Shown: positions 42,679 to 52,472, counted from the first letter of the stretch. The stretch: 64,000 nucleotides of DNA from Dactylosporangium siamense (GCF_016862795.1 NZ_BONQ01000167.1:1-64000); one strand, 5' to 3'. Notes: generated by a model not told the origin, from the sequence alone. Numbers and translations are program-made.

Positions 42679-45600
42679 TCAGGGTTGATCGTCGAACGGT
42701 GCCCAGCCGATCGGTGGTTCGGCGTCGGTGCGGGCGGCCATGGCAACCGTGTACACGGCTCCGGGACGACGTGCAACGTCCTGGAGCGTCTCGGCACGCC
42801 AGTATCGGGGGCCGCCGCGGTGCATGGCGATCCGGCCTCGTTCGTCGAGCGACACGACGTAGCGCGTGCGGATGTGGTCCGGCCGGTTGGCGAGGGGGAA
42901 GGACCCGATGAGCCGATCAGGTTCGCCGGCTCGTCCACTCCAGTCAGGGAACCGGGCAAGGAGCCGATACGCACCGGTCGCCGATCGCGGCAACGGTGCG
43001 GACAGCATGCCCGCGACCGGCGGGCTGTCCGGCTCATCGGTGTCGTGGAACCGCAGCCGCCGTCGCTCCGGGGCGTCCGGGCCGGCTGGCCGGGCCGCGA
43101 AGACCACCTGACCGTCGTCCACGATCAGGTCGAACGGCAGGCTGTCCAGATCGACGATGCCGCCCGGGCGGTCGCTGAGAACCGCCGCTGTGCCGGACGG
43201 CACGCAGTAGTGCGCATCGCCCTGACAGATGCGCAGGGTGGGCTCGAAGCGATCGTCAACCTCCAGTTGCACCATGACTCCGGTGGACGCCCCCGTGAAC
43301 CAGATCGCTGGATCCGGACTGAACCCTTCGACCGTGCGGGCGTGGTGCTCAAGGTGGAAGGTGCTCCACTGGACCGACAGCCCCGCGTCGATGGGCCGGT
43401 GAACGGCGAACCGCGGCACGAGCGGGACCCAGGCGGATCGGACTCCCACGGTGTCGCCGTCGTCGAGCCGCTCAAGCTCGGTCTGCGCCTTGATGAGGCG
43501 TCGTGGAACCTGGCCCGGCAAGAGCTGATCAAGGCTCCAGGGCAGCACCCCGCCGAGCGTCCCGGTTTCCACGATGACCAGGTCGCGGCCGGCTGCGAGC
43601 AGGCTCGCCTCGCCCGGCTCCGCCCTGCCGCTCAGCGTCAGCGAGTACGCCCAGCAGGCGCCGATCGCGGCCGCCTGCTTGGCGTACTGATGCTCGACGG
43701 TGATGACGGACGGCCGGAGCCGCGCCCGCGCTCCCGCGCGGTCGCGCCCTGTCATCTCGTCGACGACCATGCGCCGCAACAGCGGCATCCTGCTGCCCCG
43801 GCCGGACAGCACGACCCGGTCCAGCTGCTCGTCGGAGGCCGCCAGGGTGCTGTCCACCAGCCAGCTGGCGAGGGACGCGGCACGCTGCAGCACCGGCCGC
43901 GCCAGGGTGGCGAAGTCGTCGGCCCCGAGCCGGATGCCGGCCGGCGGCAACAGCACGGCGTGTCGCTGCCCCGAGCGCTCATCCAGCGCCGTCAGCAGCG
44001 CGAGGACCTCTTCGTGGGGCACGACGTAGTCCGACCGCAGCTCCGATCCCAGCTCGATCTTCGCCACCTCGGCGATGTCCCACAGCGCCTGGAACTCCGG
44101 CGTCGACACCTGCCGCGCGTCGACCACCGAGCGGGTCGGCAGTATCCGGTGCAGTGCCTCGGTCAGGTCCGCCGGTAGCCGCTCCGCGCTCGACCGGTCC
44201 AGCACGAGCTGGCCCAGCCGGGCGTCACCCGCGTCCGGGATCACCTCCGCGACGAGGGCGCGCAGTCGCGAACGCTGAGGGCCGCTCCCATCGCCGCTGA
44301 TCATCGCGTCGACGATGACCGCCTTGAGCCAGTAGAACACCCGCAGCGTCAGATCGTCGCCGCCCAGGAACGGATAGCCGGTTGACGCGATGAGCCTCGG
44401 CCGGATGACGTAGGCACGTCCGTGCAGGGCGAGGTCCTGCCCCGGGCCGGTCCGCGACTCGTCCGTCACCGTGAGCTGGACGAGCGCCACGTCCGTCGTC
44501 CCGGCCCCGACGTCGAGCACCAGCATGTGCTGCTGCCATCGCGGCGGGTGCTCACCGACCCGGCGCGAGCGGCTGATGAACGACTCGACACCGAGGCCGG
44601 GGTCCCGGCCGCCGACCTCGCGGAGGAGGACGAAGAGGGCCACGGCCGTTCCTTCGTCGTAGGCCAGTGCGACATCCTCGGCGCCCAGGCAATGCCTGAT
44701 CAGCGTGGTCAACCGCCGCCTGGCCCTGGGCGGCAGGGTGGTGGGATACGTGATCACCAGGTGGTCGATGCGCGCAGACGGATCCCGTTGGTCCGGGCGG
44801 GCGAAGTCCTCCGTGTGCCGCACCAGGTGCAGGTACGCGTGAGCGAGCAGGTCGTCCGTGGATGCCGGCCGGCCGTCCCGCCCGGTCAGCCCGGGCAACA
44901 GCCGCGGATTGAGCAGCTCGGTCCGGAGTCTGCGGTAGGTGCCGAAACCACGCCCGCCGAGCTCGATCTCCATCGGCCGGGCGGATGTCACCTTCGCCGC
45001 ACTCGAAACCTCCGTGTCCACCCTCCCATCGCGGCGAAACTCGACCACGCGAAGGCTGTGGTCCTCGAACGCGGGGACCGCGAACGCGTCGTCATAGCAG
45101 GCCATGAGTCGTGGGGCGAACCATCGACGCAGCTCGCCACTCGCGGCGTCGAGCAGTCCCTCGAACGCCACCGACACCGCGTCGCGCAACGAGTCCTCAC
45201 CCAGATGCCCCGGCGCGGCCCGCGTGCTGAGCGCGCCGGCCAGTGCCGTCGCGTCGCGGACATCGATCCCGGGGACGGTCGCGGCGACCTCGTCGCACAC
45301 GGCACGGATGGCCGCCACCCATTCCGGACCAAGCTCCCGGGGAGCGTCGGCGCGCAGGAGCTCGGCCAGTCCGAGCCGGAGCGCGGCGGCCTGGCCGCCG
45401 TCGATGGCACCGGCCCGCCACGTCCTCGTATCGAAGAGCACCGCCACGGCCGACGAGTTGCCGAGGTCGATGGCGGCGAAGCCGGGAAAGCTCCGGTCCC
45501 CCGCCGAGTGGGCACGCAGCGGTGCCGGCAGGGCGAGCCGCCGCGAGTCGAGGTCGCCGATGCGGCTGTCGGCCGGATGCAACGGCGTGCCGGGCGGCGT

Positions 45601-46044
45601 GAACACCAACTCGACGTCGACCGGTTCGTCCCTCGACAACCCCGACGCGTCGATGAAACCGAACCGCCAGGTGACGACGGCGCGAACTGGCCGGACCCCG
45701 ACCGCCGCGAAGGCGCGGTCCAGCAGATCGACCGGGATCCGCGCTCCGCGACTGATCTCCTGGCGATCGACCACCCATTCGTAACCGCGGGCGTCGGCGC
45801 CCCACGCCTCCCGGACGAGACGGCCGAGGTCGCCGTCCTCGACGTCGGGAAACACCACGGCGCCGATGCGCGTCTCCCGGACAGTCAGCTGGGGCGCGCC
45901 GGGAGCCGTCTGCAGCGCCACCTCAGGCAGGACGTAGTGCCCGAATCGCTCATGCAGCTCGAAGCGGAGCGTCCCGACTTTCCTCGTGTGTGGATCCGGA
46001 GCGCCGTGCCCCGCGCCGGGCACGGTGAAGACCAGGCTGATCAT
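42679..46044 (-). CDS. SrfB-like Hsp70/actin-fold ATPase
   Basis: A 1121-residue protein. After a ~185-residue N-terminal domain it carries an actin/Hsp70 ATPase split over a long region. Phosphate-1 is AIDLGNSSAVAVLFD (Asp193), phosphate-2 is LVLDVGAGTTDVALV (~510) and the adenosine motif is VVLSGRGSRMPLLRRMV (~746). This resembles SrfB-type putative virulence factors of enterobacteria, although the assignment is from motif pattern and partner gene only. The ATG at 46044 overlaps the stop of the GTPase gene (ATGA), so the two form a coupled pair. Its function is unknown. Pairing with a dynamin-like GTPase suggests a membrane- or polymer-associated machine. Confidence 0.75.
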   Translation of the reverse strand: MISLVFTVPGAGHGAPDPHTRKVGTLRFELHERFGHYVLPEVALQTAPGAPQLTVRETRIGAVVFPDVEDGDLGRLVREAWGADARGYEWVVDRQEISRGARIPVDLLDRAFAAVGVRPVRAVVTWRFGFIDASGLSRDEPVDVELVFTPPGTPLHPADSRIGDLDSRRLALPAPLRAHSAGDRSFPGFAAIDLGNSSAVAVLFDTRTWRAGAIDGGQAAALRLGLAELLRADAPRELGPEWVAAIRAVCDEVAATVPGIDVRDATALAGALSTRAAPGHLGEDSLRDAVSVAFEGLLDAASGELRRWFAPRLMACYDDAFAVPAFEDHSLRVVEFRRDGRVDTEVSSAAKVTSARPMEIELGGRGFGTYRRLRTELLNPRLLPGLTGRDGRPASTDDLLAHAYLHLVRHTEDFARPDQRDPSARIDHLVITYPTTLPPRARRRLTTLIRHCLGAEDVALAYDEGTAVALFVLLREVGGRDPGLGVESFISRSRRVGEHPPRWQQHMLVLDVGAGTTDVALVQLTVTDESRTGPGQDLALHGRAYVIRPRLIASTGYPFLGGDDLTLRVFYWLKAVIVDAMISGDGSGPQRSRLRALVAEVIPDAGDARLGQLVLDRSSAERLPADLTEALHRILPTRSVVDARQVSTPEFQALWDIAEVAKIELGSELRSDYVVPHEEVLALLTALDERSGQRHAVLLPPAGIRLGADDFATLARPVLQRAASLASWLVDSTLAASDEQLDRVVLSGRGSRMPLLRRMVVDEMTGRDRAGARARLRPSVITVEHQYAKQAAAIGACWAYSLTLSGRAEPGEASLLAAGRDLVIVETGTLGGVLPWSLDQLLPGQVPRRLIKAQTELERLDDGDTVGVRSAWVPLVPRFAVHRPIDAGLSVQWSTFHLEHHARTVEGFSPDPAIWFTGASTGVMVQLEVDDRFEPTLRICQGDAHYCVPSGTAAVLSDRPGGIVDLDSLPFDLIVDDGQVVFAARPAGPDAPERRRLRFHDTDEPDSPPVAGMLSAPLPRSATGAYRLLARFPDWSGRAGEPDRLIGSFPLANRPDHIRTRYVVSLDERGRIAMHRGGPRYWRAETLQDVARRPGAVYTVAMAARTDAEPPIGWAPFDDQP

Positions 46045-48557
46045 TGACGCGGCTCCGCCTGACGAATCCAGCGACGTATCCCGGACCAGAGCCGCCCGGG
46101 GCCGTCGAGGTCCGGCGACTCCTCCGCGGCCTCGTCCGGATACATCTGCCGGATCTCCTGCGGCCGCAGCACGGAATCGCCGGCCTCGGCCAGCGTTTCG
46201 ACGAGCGCCCGGTGGAATTCGTCGATCTCGGCGGCCAGGCGATCCGACGCCACGGCCACCGCGGCGTTGGCGAGCTCGCGGCGCAGGCGGAACACGTGGA
46301 TCTGGTGCCGGTGGAGCCGCTGCTCCCGGTTCCCCGCGGATTCCGGCACGTCGGCATGCCAGGGCAACGCCCGATCACGGACCAACGGAAAGCCCGCGGC
46401 GATCGCCGCCGCCTCGTCGCCGTCGACACCCGGGTCCGGATACGGCTGCGCGGCCCAACGCAGATCCAGGATCGCCGCCATGACCAGGTAGCGGTCCTCG
46501 GCGTCGTCGGGGTCGCTGCTCAACCGTCGAAGCCCGGCTCGGAGCACGTCGGCGGTGCCGGGTTCGGTGAAGCGCTCGTGAAGCTCGGCGGCTTCGTCGT
46601 TGCATTGCCGGATCCACCGCTCGACCGCGGCCGCGAACTGCCGCTTTCCCTCGTGAATGACGACGGCGCAGGTCTCGCGGAACGGGGCCCGGAAGGCCTC
46701 CGTCGTGTCGGGCACCACGACCCCCGTGTGCGGCGACCGCCCCGGAAGGCGAAACCTCGTCGACCGCTCGACGGGCCCGGACTTGCGGATGATCCCCTCG
46801 TCGGCACGCTGGAGCAGCATCCGCCACACGTCCCACGATGCGACCGTGGCCTGCGTGGATGCCGCCGCGATCGTGATGACCGGGGTATGGTCCGGGCCGC
46901 GCACGCGGAACGGATCTTCGAATTCGCGGGCCGCGACGGACAGCCGGCCGACATGCTGGCGGAGGCCGTCCATCAGCCACGCGACCTGCTCCCGGGCCGC
47001 ACGCGTGACCTCGTCGGCGGTGTGCGGACCGCCGTCCGGGACGAGCTCCGACAACCGCTGCATCGATCCGGCCAGGCGGGCGTGTTGTCGCTGCGCACCA
47101 CGGAGCTTGAGGTCCAGCCCATGAGCGGTGACGTGACGTCCGACCAGGCGGCGCAGGTGCGCGAAACCGCCGTCGTCGGCGAAGGCGACGAGGGCCGCGG
47201 CCAGCGGGGTGACCGGCTCGGTCCGGCCGAGACGCGTGCCGATCTCGTGCCAGGCGGCGACGGTGGCCGGCGCGGCCGCCCGGGCGATCGCGAGCTTGTG
47301 CTGCTCTTCACCGTCGAACCTGGCCGGCAGCCGGGACCGGTCGATGGCCACCACCGACGACGTCAGGACGATCCGGTCGTCCTGTCCACGCACGAGGTCG
47401 CTCGCGCCCCGGTAGAACTCACCGAACTGCTGCGCGGCCGCACACAGCTCGTCCAGCGTGACCCCATCACCCGGCGGGAGCGCCGGGTGATGGAGCTTGT
47501 CGAGCGCGTTGCCAACGGCGATGATCGACTCGCGGAGGTCTTCCCGGCTGCGACCGTGCCGTTCGAGCATCGTGTAGAAGGCGTCCGGCACGCTCGATCC
47601 GGCCCGTGCCATGTCATAGACCGTGATGATGGTGTGCACGTCCCGGAGCTCGGTGTGGGAGAGGAACTCGTCCCGCTTCGCCGAGCGGCGCGCGGTCAGC
47701 CCGGGGAAGTCGAGGAGCAGGAGTTCGCCGCCGGGCAGCTGCCACAGGTCGGGATCGACGGAGACGCTGTAGCGGACCCTGCGGATCAGTGGAAACGTCT
47801 GGCGCAACCGGGCTTCGTCCTGCCCGACGTCGCGTGGTGACAACGGGTCGGCGGTCCGGCGGTCCGGGAAGGCATTGACGATGTCCGGACCGGCACCCAG
47901 GTCGAGCGCCGCGCGGACAATGCTCTGCGGTGCGGAGACCCGCGTGCCGAGGAGCTGCCCTCCGAGCAGGTGCCCGTCGCGAACGGCGAGCAGTTCCGTC
48001 GCGATCCGCCGGACCTCGATGTTGTCCAGCGGCTCGCCGGCTCCCGGAACGGGCCAGACGTATCGGCGGCACCAGTCCTCGAACCCGGACCAGCCGCCGG
48101 CCGCCGACCAGGTCCCGTCGAGTGCCGCGAGCTCCTCCGACCGGTCGACCAGCCGCAGCACCGTCGCCAGTGCGCCGAGCAGGTACTCGACGCATCCGGT
48201 CAGCTCGGCCTCGGAGAGATATTCGACGACGACGGTGCCGGCGACGGCGCTCGCCTCGCCGGCAGGACCCGGCCGGAGGTGCAGCGCGGTCACGTTGCCG
48301 GTCGCGGCGCGTTGCTCGACCGGCAGCAGGTCGGGACGCCCGAGCAGGGTGCCGATCAGCATCGACTTGCCGACGCTGTATTCGCCGACGACCCCGATGG
48401 CGACCGGGTCGCCTGCCTGCCGCAGCAGGTCGATCGCGTCCTGCGTGGCCTGCTGCCGCTCGCGGGGCGCCCAGGTCCGATCGGTGAACTGGTAGGCGCC
48501 CAGTATCGACAGTGCCGCGTCGGCGTCCTGGCGGAGTCGCTCGATGGAACCAGGCAA
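46041..48557 (-). CDS. SrfC-like dynamin-family GTPase
   Basis: An 838-residue large GTPase. G1 is GEYSVGKS (58-65), a threonine in AATGNVT (~87) could be G2, G3 is DFPG (283-286) and G4 is NALD (350-353). The GTPase is followed by ~450 mostly helical residues with no predicted membrane span. Dynamin-like bacterial proteins bind or remodel membranes; SrfC-type relatives pair with SrfB-like ATPases, as here. The start is TTG at 48557, supported by GAGGAG six bases upstream and the absence of a better in-frame start. It is the first gene of the pair. Confidence 0.78.
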   Translation of the reverse strand: MPGSIERLRQDADAALSILGAYQFTDRTWAPRERQQATQDAIDLLRQAGDPVAIGVVGEYSVGKSMLIGTLLGRPDLLPVEQRAATGNVTALHLRPGPAGEASAVAGTVVVEYLSEAELTGCVEYLLGALATVLRLVDRSEELAALDGTWSAAGGWSGFEDWCRRYVWPVPGAGEPLDNIEVRRIATELLAVRDGHLLGGQLLGTRVSAPQSIVRAALDLGAGPDIVNAFPDRRTADPLSPRDVGQDEARLRQTFPLIRRVRYSVSVDPDLWQLPGGELLLLDFPGLTARRSAKRDEFLSHTELRDVHTIITVYDMARAGSSVPDAFYTMLERHGRSREDLRESIIAVGNALDKLHHPALPPGDGVTLDELCAAAQQFGEFYRGASDLVRGQDDRIVLTSSVVAIDRSRLPARFDGEEQHKLAIARAAAPATVAAWHEIGTRLGRTEPVTPLAAALVAFADDGGFAHLRRLVGRHVTAHGLDLKLRGAQRQHARLAGSMQRLSELVPDGGPHTADEVTRAAREQVAWLMDGLRQHVGRLSVAAREFEDPFRVRGPDHTPVITIAAASTQATVASWDVWRMLLQRADEGIIRKSGPVERSTRFRLPGRSPHTGVVVPDTTEAFRAPFRETCAVVIHEGKRQFAAAVERWIRQCNDEAAELHERFTEPGTADVLRAGLRRLSSDPDDAEDRYLVMAAILDLRWAAQPYPDPGVDGDEAAAIAAGFPLVRDRALPWHADVPESAGNREQRLHRHQIHVFRLRRELANAAVAVASDRLAAEIDEFHRALVETLAEAGDSVLRPQEIRQMYPDEAAEESPDLDGPGRLWSGIRRWIRQAEPRQ

Positions 48558-48902
48558 CGACGCTCCTCACGGAGGATCCGGCAACGATACCTGCCCAGAT
48601 GGTGCCGTGACGCGCTGCGTTTCCGCAATCACCGCACCCGCTGATTCCGCCGTCGTCCGTCCGTCCAGAACGGGGGCGGGCACGGCTGCCGGGTGGGGCG
48701 CCTCCGTGCCTGAGGGGCGTCCCGCGCGCGGGACGGTGACGATCATTGCCGCCACGTCTGTCCGGGCACGCCGCGGAACTTTCATGGCGGCCTCCCCGCG
48801 GAGGCCGCGGGGCCGGCGGCCGGCATCCGGTGGTGTGACGCTCCCATCCGCCCCCGGCGTCCGCCAGGGCCGGGGCTGCAACAAACCTGCAAACGTCTCG
48901 GC

Positions 48903-48931
48903 TTGCCTTGAGGAAAGCGCATTCCTACATT
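48903..48931 (+). promoter_or_regulatory. pectate lyase promoter with operator in the spacer
   Basis: TTGCCT (48903-48908), a 17-bp spacer and TACATT (48926-48931). The spacer contains GGAAAGCGCATTCC (48912-48925), which differs at one base from the perfect palindrome at 49030. A repressor bound there would block polymerase. Confidence 0.65.
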
Positions 48932-49029
48932 GAAGGTCGTCGACTGCACACCCCGCCCCGTTCGCGACGCCAGGGCCGGCCCGGCGTTTTCCGCACGACC
49001 CGTCCATGACCCGGCACCCTTCGTTGCCG

Positions 49030-49043
49030 GGAAAGCGCTTTCC
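49030..49043. promoter_or_regulatory. LacI-family-type operator, perfect palindrome
   Basis: GGAAAGCGCTTTCC is a perfect 14-bp palindrome with the central AGCGCT common to LacI-family sugar regulators. It lies 54 bp before the pectate lyase start and 118 bp from the copy in the promoter spacer. Confidence 0.7.
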
Positions 49044-49096
49044 AATGGGAAGCGCCTGGTGACCGCCAGGCACCATGACATGAAGGTGAGACACGG

Positions 49097-50314
49097 ATGA
49101 GACGATCAACTGCCCTGCGGTGGATATCCGGAGGTGCCGTCGCGGTTGCGGGCGCCGCGGTGACGCTGGTGGTGGCGCTGCCCCAGGCCTCGGCCGCCGA
49201 CGGCCCCAACCTGAGCATCGGCGCCGGCGCCGACGGCTCCAGCAAGGCCAGCGGCACCAGCTACGGCAACGTCAAGGACGGCAACACGAGCACCTACTGG
49301 TCGCCGGCCAGCTCGACCGGCTACGTCTCGGTCAAGTGGAGCAGCGCCACGACGGTGAGCAGCGCCGTCATCCGGCAGGCATCCGGCGGCGGCTCGATTG
49401 GCGCGTGGCGTCTGCTCAACGGCGACAGCGGTGCCGTCCTCACCAGCGGCAGCGGCAGCCCGAGCACCATCTCCTTCTCCTCGACCTCGCTGAAGAAGCT
49501 CACCCTCGACATCACCAGCGCGTCCAGCGCGCCGCGGATCGCGGAGTTCGAGACGTACGCCAGCGGCGGCGGCTCGAACCCGACCCCCACCCCGACGGGT
49601 CCCACCGCCACCCCGACGTCGACCGGTGGCACCGGCACCCCGACCACGACGTGGCCGACGTCGAGGGGCAACGTGTCGATCTCCAGCACGCAGAACGTCT
49701 CGGGCACCTTCGACGGTGGCATGAAGACCTACTGCTGCATCGGTGACGGCGGGCAGAGCGAGAGCCAGGACCCGATGTTCAAGCTGGCCAACGGCGCCAC
49801 CCTGCAGAACGTCATCCTCGGCTCCCCGGCCGGCGACGGCGTGCACTGCGAGGGCACCTGCACCCTGCGCAACGTCTGGTGGAACGACATCGGCGAGGAC
49901 GCCGCCACCTTCAAGGGCACCAGCGGCGGCACCTCGTACGTCATCGGCGGCGGCGCCAGGTCCGGCAGTGACAAGACGTTCCAGCACAACGGCAACGGCA
50001 CCGTGAACATCAGCGGTTTCTACCTCAAGGGCGCCGGCAAGCTGTACCGCGCCTGCGGCAACTGCACCAACTCCTACCAGCGCCACGTCGTCATCGACAA
50101 CGTCATCGTCGACGACGTCGACTACGTGGCCGGCATCAACAGCAACTGGGGCGACACCGCCACCATCACCCGCGTCACCGTGTACAACGGCTCGAGCATC
50201 CACGTCTGCGCCAAGTACAAGGGCGTCGCCAAGGGCAGCGAGCCGAGCTACCTCGGTGACGGCTGGAACGACGCCAACTGCAAGGTCAAGCAGAGCGACG
50301 TCACGTACCGGTAA
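49097..50314 (+). CDS. secreted pectate lyase (PL3) with N-terminal discoidin-like domain
   Basis: A 405-residue secreted enzyme. After the signal peptide (ending ASAAD) is an F5/8-type-C-like carbohydrate-binding domain (~35-152; NLSIGAGADGSSKASGTSYG, ending RIAEFETYAS). A Pro/Thr linker follows, then a PL3 parallel beta-helix (~190-405). Its motifs are DGVHCEGTCTLRNVWW, GEDAATFKG, KTFQHNGNG and RACGNC. PL3 enzymes cleave polygalacturonate by beta-elimination with calcium. GAAGGTGAG is the ribosome-binding site. Two LacI-type operators suggest repression until plant cell-wall sugars are present. Confidence 0.93.
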   Translation: MRRSTALRWISGGAVAVAGAAVTLVVALPQASAADGPNLSIGAGADGSSKASGTSYGNVKDGNTSTYWSPASSTGYVSVKWSSATTVSSAVIRQASGGGSIGAWRLLNGDSGAVLTSGSGSPSTISFSSTSLKKLTLDITSASSAPRIAEFETYASGGGSNPTPTPTGPTATPTSTGGTGTPTTTWPTSRGNVSISSTQNVSGTFDGGMKTYCCIGDGGQSESQDPMFKLANGATLQNVILGSPAGDGVHCEGTCTLRNVWWNDIGEDAATFKGTSGGTSYVIGGGARSGSDKTFQHNGNGTVNISGFYLKGAGKLYRACGNCTNSYQRHVVIDNVIVDDVDYVAGINSNWGDTATITRVTVYNGSSIHVCAKYKGVAKGSEPSYLGDGWNDANCKVKQSDVTYR

Positions 50315-50322
50315 GCAGCAGC

Positions 50323-50350
50323 GGGGCGCCCACCGTCAGGTGGGCGCCCC
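50323..50350. terminator. bidirectional hairpin terminator
   Basis: GGGGCGCCCACC, loop GTCA and GGTGGGCGCCCC form a perfect 12-bp stem between the convergent pectate lyase and kinase genes. It could stop transcription from both sides. Confidence 0.88.
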
Positions 50351-50372
50351 TCCCGGGTCGCTGACGCGTCAC

Positions 50373-52472
50373 TCAGCCGAGCGGGCTGTTGCTCACCGAG
50401 TTGATGAACCCGCAGCAGCAGGCGGCCACGGTCCACAGGCAGCCGACGACGACGGCGGCCTGCGCGCACAGCCGCTCGTTGGCGGGCATCCACAGCGAGC
50501 GGGTGAGGGCCACCACGGCGACGATGACCCCGACCGGGCCCACGGCGAACGCGAGGGCGAGCGCGACATAACCGAGCGCCGGCGCGTCCGAGGTGGGCGA
50601 CGGCGGGTGCGGAGCGGGTGGCGGGTACGGACCGGGTGGCGGCGGAACGCTCGTCCCGTACGGCGGCAGGGGCTGCGTCCTGACGTACTGGTGCGGCCGC
50701 TGGTAGGGCGGCGGGTACGGCGCGGCACGCGGCTGGGTCGGCGGCGGACCGCCGGCCGGCGCCGCGGTGGACGCCCCCGAAGACTGCCAGGACGACGTCG
50801 ACGATGCCGAAGGCCGCGACGTCGACGACGTTGGCGTCGACGTTGACGAGGACCGCTTTGACGACGACGTCGACGGCCGTGACGCCGAAGGCCGCGATGA
50901 CGACGATGACGACGGTGATGACGGCGGCGACGCTGACGGCCGGGACGACGGCGATGGCGTGGTGGGCGTGGTGGAAGTAGCGGGAGGGGCGGGCGTCGCG
51001 GGTTTCGGCGTGGCCGGTGGGCTGGTGGACGCGGCGGCCCGTGGGGCGGTGCCCGCCATCCCCGACTGGGCGTAGAGCCGGCCCAGCCGCGTGTCCAGGT
51101 CGTCGGCCCGGCCCGCACCGCCCGGCACCCGCTGGGTGGGAGCCGGTGCCGGGGCCGGGGCCGGGGCTGGGGCTGGAGGCGCCGGCGGGCGCAGCAGCCG
51201 GTTCGCCTCCAGCGACGTGATCCGGCGCAGCGCCCGCGCCGAGCGGAGCTCGATCTGCGGTGTCAGCTTGCCCCGCTTCGGCTGGTACACGGTGATCATG
51301 CCGGTCACCGCGACCCAGGTCCCCTCGAGGTCGGCGACGCTGGTCGCGGCGCGGGCCAGCTGGCGGCTGCCCTGCTCCCAGGCGACCACGGTGAAGTCGC
51401 CGCGCCGGTGGTCACCGAAGTTGATGAACGTGATCAGGGTGTTGCGGTCCAGGACCCGGGTCGCGCTGACCTTGCCCACGACCGTGACCGTGTCGCCCTG
51501 CCGTTGCAGGAGGCCGGCCCGGTCGTGCGCCGAGATCGCCGCGGGGGCGGTGCCGGTGGCGGTGCCGGCGGCGCGTGGCGCCGGCCGCGCGGGTGGCGGG
51601 GTGGCGCCCGACAGCACCGCCGGCATCGTGTCGTAGTCGACGGTGCACGCGGCGGCCAGGAGGGCGCTGCGGGACGCGACCGCGGGAATGCCCGCCAGGC
51701 GGGTGAAGAGCCTGGACGCGGCCGGGTCGGCGAAGTCGGCGGCCGAGAAGATCAGGTTTTCCCAGCTGTTGAAGTCGCCGAACAGCGTGGGATCGTGGGT
51801 GAGGGCCTCGAGGGAGAGGTCGACGACGTACGCGGCGAAGACGTCGAGGGTGGCGTCGAAGCGGCTGCCGCGGCCGGGGTGCTGATAGTTCGGGTGGCCC
51901 TGCTCGGAGGCGCCCAGCCGGTCCAGGGACGGCAGGTACATGCCGTCGTAGTCGATGAACCGCACCGCGTTGCCCGGGCCGACGAGGATGTTGCCGTGCT
52001 GCAGGTCGCCGTGCGCGGCGCCGCGTTCCCGCAGCGCCTGGGCGCCGGCGGCGATCTGCCGGCGGATCGCGCCGATCGCGGCGGGTTCGCCGAGGTGATC
52101 CTCGAGCCAGTCGTTGAGCCGCGCGCCGGAGACCCAGGGCATCCGCACGATCGGCTGGACCGCGCCGTTGACCCGGATGCCGTCGGGCAGGTACTCCACC
52201 GCGACCAGCACGTCCAGACCCGCCGCCTCGACGAACTCGGCGACCCGGGCGTACCGCTCCTGCAGGTGGTCGCTCGGCTTGTGGAAGCAGCGGACGGCGT
52301 ACCGCCGGCCGTTGACGCCGATGTCGAACGTCAGCGCGAACCCGCCGGACGCGACGACCGGCGAGCCGAGCGGGTTCAGCCGTGGCTGGCCCTGGCGCAG
52401 CTCCCGGTCCAGGAACGCGAGCTGCGGCAGCTGCACCGCCTGCTGGTAGTCGACGAGCGCGGGCAGCCTCAT
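50373..52472 (-). CDS. TerY-P-type protein kinase with OB-fold and C-terminal membrane anchor
   Basis: A 699-residue protein. A compact kinase domain (~1-270) has a candidate Lys65 (AVRCFHK), catalytic loop HGDLQHGN (154-161) and metal-binding IDYDGMY (173-179). An OB-fold nucleic-acid-binding-like domain follows (~320-420, DTVTVVGKVSATRVLDRN). A long Pro/Ser/Thr low-complexity stretch, ~140 residues, leads to two C-terminal membrane helices of DUF4190 type (~615-695). The kinase-OB arrangement with PP2C and vWA partners is the TerY-P triad described for Ter-linked stress systems. The ATG at 52472 overlaps the phosphatase stop (ATGA). It is the third gene of the operon. Confidence 0.87.
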   Translation of the reverse strand: MRLPALVDYQQAVQLPQLAFLDRELRQGQPRLNPLGSPVVASGGFALTFDIGVNGRRYAVRCFHKPSDHLQERYARVAEFVEAAGLDVLVAVEYLPDGIRVNGAVQPIVRMPWVSGARLNDWLEDHLGEPAAIGAIRRQIAAGAQALRERGAAHGDLQHGNILVGPGNAVRFIDYDGMYLPSLDRLGASEQGHPNYQHPGRGSRFDATLDVFAAYVVDLSLEALTHDPTLFGDFNSWENLIFSAADFADPAASRLFTRLAGIPAVASRSALLAAACTVDYDTMPAVLSGATPPPARPAPRAAGTATGTAPAAISAHDRAGLLQRQGDTVTVVGKVSATRVLDRNTLITFINFGDHRRGDFTVVAWEQGSRQLARAATSVADLEGTWVAVTGMITVYQPKRGKLTPQIELRSARALRRITSLEANRLLRPPAPPAPAPAPAPAPAPTQRVPGGAGRADDLDTRLGRLYAQSGMAGTAPRAAASTSPPATPKPATPAPPATSTTPTTPSPSSRPSASPPSSPSSSSSSRPSASRPSTSSSKRSSSTSTPTSSTSRPSASSTSSWQSSGASTAAPAGGPPPTQPRAAPYPPPYQRPHQYVRTQPLPPYGTSVPPPPGPYPPPAPHPPSPTSDAPALGYVALALAFAVGPVGVIVAVVALTRSLWMPANERLCAQAAVVVGCLWTVAACCCGFINSVSNSPLG

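Larger units (their letters stand above)
48558..49096. other. 539-bp divergent intergenic region
   Basis: This region separates the SrfC-like gene from the pectate lyase gene. I see no gene in it. It holds the pectate lyase promoter and two LacI-type operator sites, listed separately. The GTPase promoter should lie in its left part, but no convincing element was found there. Confidence 0.6.

Noticed and set aside
48544-48933. Possible 129-residue gene upstream of pectate lyase
   Set aside because: No motif and no ribosome-binding site, and it runs through the promoter and operator of the pectate lyase gene.
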